A stretch of DNA of 25,420 bases from Candidatus Delongbacteria bacterium. GTDB lineage: Bacteria; UBA4055. The position numbers were made by a program, and so were the translations under genes. Each line of letters opens with the position of its first letter. Positions within the stretch are counted from its first letter, which is position 1. Under the pieces are notes generated by a model. It was not told the origin of the DNA. It did no database searches and saw only the letters and a list, made by a program, of their open reading frames with translations. Shown here piece by piece: positions 21,367 to 25,420 of this stretch. The stretch lies in assembly GCA_016937995.1 (NCBI GenBank), contig JAFGVM010000082.1, positions 1 through 25,420 of the forward strand, written 5' to 3'.

Positions 21367-24114
21367 ATGAAAATAGTTGCAATTGTTTTGATATTTGTAT
21401 CTCTATGTCTTTTTGGCAAAATATCGCAGGAAGAACTTGTTTCTATTGAGAACAAAGGATATTTAACAAATTTAACTCAAACAGAACTCGGTACCGTTGC
21501 AACGAACAATCTTGAAAATGCCTTGTATCTGATAAATGATGGAGAGTTATCGACTCTGATTGAAAACCCCGGTTGTGGAAGATACTTCAACGTTTACAAT
21601 GAATTCATAGGCTTCAAATATATTGATCCGGGAACTGCAGAACAAACTCCTGCTTTATTCGATCTTAAAACTAATGATATTATTCATTTAGCTTCTCCTT
21701 CAAAGTATTGCGGACAGGTATCTTTCTCAGAAAATGGAGATATTGCTTATACGGTCAGCAATGATCTGATAGTTGAGTATACTAATGGTGTTAAATTCGA
21801 ATATGATCTAGAAACTTATTCAAATATTACTCCTATCTCTCCGGATGGTAACAAAGTATCCTACCATGATAAAAACCAGAACATATACATACTTGATCTC
21901 ACAACTCATAACTCTAAACCCATAACTCACAACAATGGCTTCTTCGACCAGAAATGGTCTCCTGACTCTAAGAAACTTGCTTTCAGAGATATTTCAGGCA
22001 AGTTATTAGTCTATGATCTCTTTTCTGAGAATACAACAGAATACGATATTGTTAACAACTACAACTGGAAAAGTAACACTACAATACACTGTGTCAAATT
22101 TATCCATGATGAAGAATCTTTGCTCTCAAGCGATGTTTACGAATTGAATACAGAAAACAACCTTGAAAGAAATCTTACAAACAGTACTGATGTTTACGAA
22201 TTCAATACTTTGCTTGTCGATAATCAATTGATCTCAAACCTGAATTACCAATTGAAATTGAAACCGATTATCATGAAAGAACCTAAGCAAAAATCAACTT
22301 TGAACGCACCTTACATACATCAGGTTAATGATACTGATGGTTATGGGCATAGATATGGTTGCTGTGCAGCTACAACTTGTGCAATGGTTCTCGCTTATTA
22401 TAAGATAATTCCACACTGGATTAATACAACAAATGAGTGGGCACATTTTATTTATGATAATTATATTTATAAAGATTTTGTTTACGACATTCTTTACGAT
22501 ATCGGAGTTGGTACTGGCGGTGGTGACGGATTTATGTGGAACGATAACGGACCAGGAGGCACTTCTCCTTCAGGTAATCAGAAATATTACTTACAATATC
22601 ACGGTCTAACATCTGTACAATACTGGAGTAACTGGTGGAATGTTATCTCTGCAGATGTAAACAATGGCTATCCTCATCCAATGTGTGTTATGCTTACAGC
22701 TTCAGGTCATCTTATTCTTCCGGTCGGGATAGCTGATGATATTCAGCAGGTGATGTATTACAATGACCCTTACGGTAATAAGAACGTAGCATATCCAAGT
22801 GCGGACGGTTTTGAAGTAATGTATGACTGGCCGGGATTTAATACTGGTATAGAGAATCTTGATGCTGTAGCCTGGACTACTTCTGCAATTGGAATTATAC
22901 CTGAAGAAGCTGGACTTCAGATAAATGACAACCAGTTAGCGTATACAACCGATTACTATGATTTCAGTGATAGAAACAATGGGTTCTTCATGCTTGCTGA
23001 AGGTACTACGGGTATGAAATACTGGAGAAATGTAGATGGTGTAGATCCATACTGGTGGACTGGAGCTATGACCGCTACAACTATCGATGATTACAGTGCT
23101 TCCTGGAATCCTGATATAACTTCCCCCGGAGATTATAAAGTTGAAGTATACATCCCCTCAAATACAGAACTTATAACAAATGCAAAATATCAGATCTTCC
23201 ATAATTCAACTGTCGATGAAATCAGAGTAGATCAAGGAGCAAATGCCGGTCTGTGGGTCGATCTTGGAACTTATTATTTCACAGGTTCAGATCAGGAAAT
23301 GGTCTATCTGGGTGATGCGACAGGGACAAAGAGCATTAAACAAGATCACACAGAGAAAGCAAAAGTATTCAAAATTGTTTATGACAAAGTAAAATTTACA
23401 CCTCAAGACCCATTTTTCACAGCCGACGGAGACTGGCAATTCGGCACTGATGCAGCGGTTGGTTCTGTCTCAGGCGGAAATATCTGGGGAACTGTGCTTA
23501 ACGCAAATTATACTGATAATTCAAATTCAAAGTTAACTTATGATCTTTCCGCTGTCCCACTGGAAGAGAATTCATTACTTACTTTTTATCACTGGTTTCA
23601 GATGGAGGATGGAACTGCCCCAACAGCTTACGATGGTGGCAATGTCAAAATTTCGACTGATAATGGTAACAATTATACTCTGATCTACCCTCTTGACGGA
23701 TATAGTTATGAGATATCTTCAGAATACACGAATCCAATGCCGGGAGAAGATGCATATTCCGGTGATTCCGGTGGCTGGATCTCAGTGATCTTTGATCTGA
23801 GTGCATACGCGAGACAGAACGTAATAATCCAGTGGCAGTTCGGCAGTGATACTCTTTACAATGAAAGGGGCTGGTATCTGGATAATATTACAGTTTCACA
23901 GTTCATGTCTCCGGAGAATCTTCTTATCACTTACAATGGATCTGTTGTGAATATTACCTGGGATGTAGTAGAAAATGCTGAATCTTATCTCATCTATTCA
24001 GCTGATGACCCTTACGGAACTTATTCTCAGATTGGAATTTCTGTAACAAACTCCTGGAACGGAACTGAAAGTTCAACTAAGAAATTCTATAGGATCATCG
24101 CAGCAACTGATTAA
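21367..24114 (+). CDS. secreted multidomain C39-like cysteine peptidase
   Basis: Predicted 915-aa exported protein. The ATG at 21367 has GGAGGAG just upstream and starts a signal peptide (MKIVAIVLIFVSLCLFG); the frame open from 21337 adds ten unlikely residues. Residues about 20-300 are TolB/WD40-like blades (WSPDSKKLAFRD is typical). About 310-510 is a peptidase_C39-like domain: Gln319 in IHQVND, Cys332-Cys333 in GCCAATTCAMVLAYY, His448 in SGHLILPVGI, and Asn466-Asp467 in YYNDPYGN. About 516-655 resembles the golvesin C-terminal domain (YSASWNPDITSPGDYKVEVY, VDQGANAGLWVDLG). About 680-843 is a MAM/immune-inhibitor-A-like jelly roll ending GWYLDNITV. The last 65 residues are an FN3-like module close to that of the C1 peptidase. 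No type IX signature. Which Cys is catalytic is not certain from sequence alone. Confidence 0.85.
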   Translation: MKIVAIVLIFVSLCLFGKISQEELVSIENKGYLTNLTQTELGTVATNNLENALYLINDGELSTLIENPGCGRYFNVYNEFIGFKYIDPGTAEQTPALFDLKTNDIIHLASPSKYCGQVSFSENGDIAYTVSNDLIVEYTNGVKFEYDLETYSNITPISPDGNKVSYHDKNQNIYILDLTTHNSKPITHNNGFFDQKWSPDSKKLAFRDISGKLLVYDLFSENTTEYDIVNNYNWKSNTTIHCVKFIHDEESLLSSDVYELNTENNLERNLTNSTDVYEFNTLLVDNQLISNLNYQLKLKPIIMKEPKQKSTLNAPYIHQVNDTDGYGHRYGCCAATTCAMVLAYYKIIPHWINTTNEWAHFIYDNYIYKDFVYDILYDIGVGTGGGDGFMWNDNGPGGTSPSGNQKYYLQYHGLTSVQYWSNWWNVISADVNNGYPHPMCVMLTASGHLILPVGIADDIQQVMYYNDPYGNKNVAYPSADGFEVMYDWPGFNTGIENLDAVAWTTSAIGIIPEEAGLQINDNQLAYTTDYYDFSDRNNGFFMLAEGTTGMKYWRNVDGVDPYWWTGAMTATTIDDYSASWNPDITSPGDYKVEVYIPSNTELITNAKYQIFHNSTVDEIRVDQGANAGLWVDLGTYYFTGSDQEMVYLGDATGTKSIKQDHTEKAKVFKIVYDKVKFTPQDPFFTADGDWQFGTDAAVGSVSGGNIWGTVLNANYTDNSNSKLTYDLSAVPLEENSLLTFYHWFQMEDGTAPTAYDGGNVKISTDNGNNYTLIYPLDGYSYEISSEYTNPMPGEDAYSGDSGGWISVIFDLSAYARQNVIIQWQFGSDTLYNERGWYLDNITVSQFMSPENLLITYNGSVVNITWDVVENAESYLIYSADDPYGTYSQIGISVTNSWNGTESSTKKFYRIIAATD

Positions 24115-24174
24115 TAAATTATTGCTTTTATTATAAATTTTGCTTTATTTCCACTAAAATTACCGGAGTGACAA

Positions 24175-25239
24175 ATTAAAGACCAGTTCAATATATTAAG
24201 AGCATTTGCAATAATTGCTGTCATCGCGATTCATGTAACAAGTAATTTCAGCAAGATAGTTTCTTACTCAGCTTTACCGGTTGTAGTTTGCGGAGTAGAT
24301 ATTTTCAGCCAGTTTGCTGTTCCAATGTTCATCCTGATTTCAGGTTTGGTTCTCAGCCTTAGATACGATGGTGATTATTCTATAAAAACATTCTATAAGA
24401 AAAGGATCAACAGAATACTGGTCCCATATCTGATCTGGTCTGTAATTTACGTTACCATGACTTTTATTCTAACAAAAGATATTTCTGTACAAAGAATCAT
24501 ATATATGCTTTTCACAGGTAGTGCATATTATCATCTGTGGTTCTTTTTCCTGATATTTCAATTGTATCTGATATTCCCGTTTTACAGGAAGCTGTTAAAA
24601 GGAAGAAGTTTTATCATGATAATATTCACATATGGACTTCAAATATTATTCAATCACTACAAAATTGGAGTTGTCGGGAACGAACAATTAGCTATGATAA
24701 TAAACCGGATATTCTTATCTCATATTTTCTATTTCAGTCTGGGTATATGGATCGCTGATAATATTGGGAACGTTGAAATCCAATTATCAAAACTCAATTA
24801 TTATTTAAATTTGATGCTTGTAATTATCATAACATGGGCTTCGTATATTTTTACATTTAACTGGCTTGCTACAAACAATGATTTTTTTCCGATATTTAAC
24901 GCTTTGGTCGTACTTGAGAAAGCATTATTACCCTTAGTTTATGTTTTAGTGTTTATTGTCTTATACTCTTTGGCTAAGAAAATCACTAATGCTGAGGCAA
25001 GGAAATATCTGGAATTAATATCAAGATATTCTTTCGGGATCTATCTTTCTCATGCACTTATATTATATACATTGATCAAATTGATAAAACAGGTAAATAT
25101 AGTTCCTAACAATTTTTCATTCTATTTTATCACTTTTGCAGGCACACTAATTGCGAGTATATTTTTTTGCATCGTCCTTGAAAGAACAGTATTTTCAAAA
25201 TACTTATTGAGCATTGATCAAAAGAAAAAGGTGGAATAA
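24175..25239 (+). CDS. acyltransferase-3 family membrane protein (OafA-like), ATT start
   Basis: Predicted 354-aa integral membrane O-acyltransferase (PF01757). The frame is open from 24172, after a TGA at 24169-24171. The N-terminal family signature, KDQFNILRAFAIIAVIAIHV, with the catalytic-type Arg and His, lies upstream of the first ATG (24325), which is inside a membrane helix (VPMFILISGLVLSLR). No in-frame ATG, GTG or TTG exists before that. GGAG at 24165-24168 is 6 nt before an ATT at 24175, so ATT is the likely start, otherwise the gene has lost its start by mutation or read error. About ten hydrophobic helices follow, with YHLWFFFLIFQLYLIFPFY and RYSFGIYLSHALIL typical of the family. 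It would acetylate surface polysaccharide or lipid-linked sugar; the substrate is unknown. Ends inside a bidirectional terminator. Confidence 0.85.
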   Translation: MKDQFNILRAFAIIAVIAIHVTSNFSKIVSYSALPVVVCGVDIFSQFAVPMFILISGLVLSLRYDGDYSIKTFYKKRINRILVPYLIWSVIYVTMTFILTKDISVQRIIYMLFTGSAYYHLWFFFLIFQLYLIFPFYRKLLKGRSFIMIIFTYGLQILFNHYKIGVVGNEQLAMIINRIFLSHIFYFSLGIWIADNIGNVEIQLSKLNYYLNLMLVIIITWASYIFTFNWLATNNDFFPIFNALVVLEKALLPLVYVLVFIVLYSLAKKITNAEARKYLELISRYSFGIYLSHALILYTLIKLIKQVNIVPNNFSFYFITFAGTLIASIFFCIVLERTVFSKYLLSIDQKKKVE

Positions 25240-25251
25240 TATCCACCTTTT
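25226..25251. terminator. bidirectional terminator overlapping the acyltransferase stop codon
   Basis: 10-bp arms AAAAGGTGGA/TCCACCTTTT with a 6-nt loop; T-runs on both strands. The acyltransferase stop codon (25237-25239) lies within it. It separates this gene from the convergent type IX cargo gene. Confidence 0.78.
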
Positions 25252-25293
25252 GAATTCTGTCATCTTCGGACTCGATCCGGAGATCCATAATTT

Positions 25294-25420
25294 CTATTTT
25301 ATCATTACCATCTTCTTCGTTACCTGTTTCAGTCCATCAACTTCCAGGCAATAATAATAAATCCCACTATTGAATTTTGAAGCATCAAAAACGACTGAAT
25401 GTTTACCTCGGTGTTGAATT
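25294..25420 (-). CDS. partial: C-terminal type IX sorting domain of an exported protein
   Basis: Only the last 41 residues are in the window; the gene continues past the right edge. The frame reads IQHRGKHSVVFDASKFNSG, then IYYYCLEVDGLKQ, then VTKKMVMIK and TAG at 25294-25296. It matches the end of the LVIVD protein (INFDASALNSGVYYYSFEV, KKMVMIK) almost residue for residue, so it is the tail of a Por/type IX sorting domain. The N-terminal domains and function cannot be seen. Converges with the acyltransferase across a shared terminator. Confidence 0.88.
   Translation of the reverse strand, partial: IQHRGKHSVVFDASKFNSGIYYYCLEVDGLKQVTKKMVMIK

Noticed and set aside
24325-25239. Acyltransferase starting at the first ATG (24325)
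   Set aside because: This would remove the conserved N-terminal signature and begin inside a membrane helix; the frame is clearly coding from about 24175.

Overview
The window is an A+T-rich stretch of a diderm bacterium, most probably from a poorly cultured low-GC lineage of the FCB superphylum (Cloacimonadota, Delongbacteria, Ignavibacteria or similar). The reasons are a Por/type IX secretion C-terminal sorting domain on one exported protein and on a second one cut by the right edge, LVIVD-repeat and 6-bladed propeller proteins, a LolA-like outer-membrane protein, a TBDT-independent beta-barrel, and mosaic extracellular cysteine peptidases. The phylum is inferred from protein style only. 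I see no rRNA, tRNA, CRISPR array or intact mobile element.

Layout. (1) 268-6078, minus strand: a four-gene operon HAD phosphatase - 971-aa RND/MMPL exporter - LolA-like periplasmic protein - outer-membrane barrel. It begins at a strong, apparently leaderless promoter (6086-6114) and ends at a hairpin-T terminator (181-210). It looks like a trans-envelope export or lipid/lipoprotein trafficking unit. (2) 6234-9084, plus strand: HAD phosphatase - stand-alone PTS EIIA (fructose/Ntr type) - CPA2 cation/proton antiporter with a DD motif - small PII-like protein. (3) 9081-9729, minus: a DEDDh exonuclease with a 52-aa protein overlapping its start; then a decayed REP-associated transposase (RAYT) remnant, a propeller lipoprotein, and an orphan two-TM coiled-coil protein on plus. 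(4) 12124-15169, minus: an EIIA protein carrying a C-terminal PII-like domain - a second CPA2 antiporter - a BadF/NagK-type sugar kinase. (5) 15458-24114: an LVIVD propeller with a type IX sorting domain, a 1132-aa papain-like (C1) exopeptidase-type mosaic, and, divergently, a 915-aa C39-like peptidase mosaic. (6) 24175-25239: a membrane acyltransferase whose only well-placed start codon is ATT, facing the truncated type IX cargo gene at the right edge.

The most interesting system is the pair of modules in regions 2 and 4. Each combines a PTS-type phosphorylatable EIIA domain, a DD-type CPA2 antiporter and a PII-like domain; in one the EIIA and PII-like parts are separate genes flanking the antiporter, in the other they are fused. 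The natural inference is an ion antiporter controlled jointly by phosphotransfer (carbon/energy or nitrogen state) and by a small-molecule-sensing PII-like domain.

A second layer is a set of intergenic palindromes that begin with GTAG, the tetranucleotide known to head REP elements bound by RAYT nucleases. Four of them sit 2-30 nt after stop codons, always in the same orientation relative to the upstream gene, and a RAYT C-terminal remnant lies in the same window.
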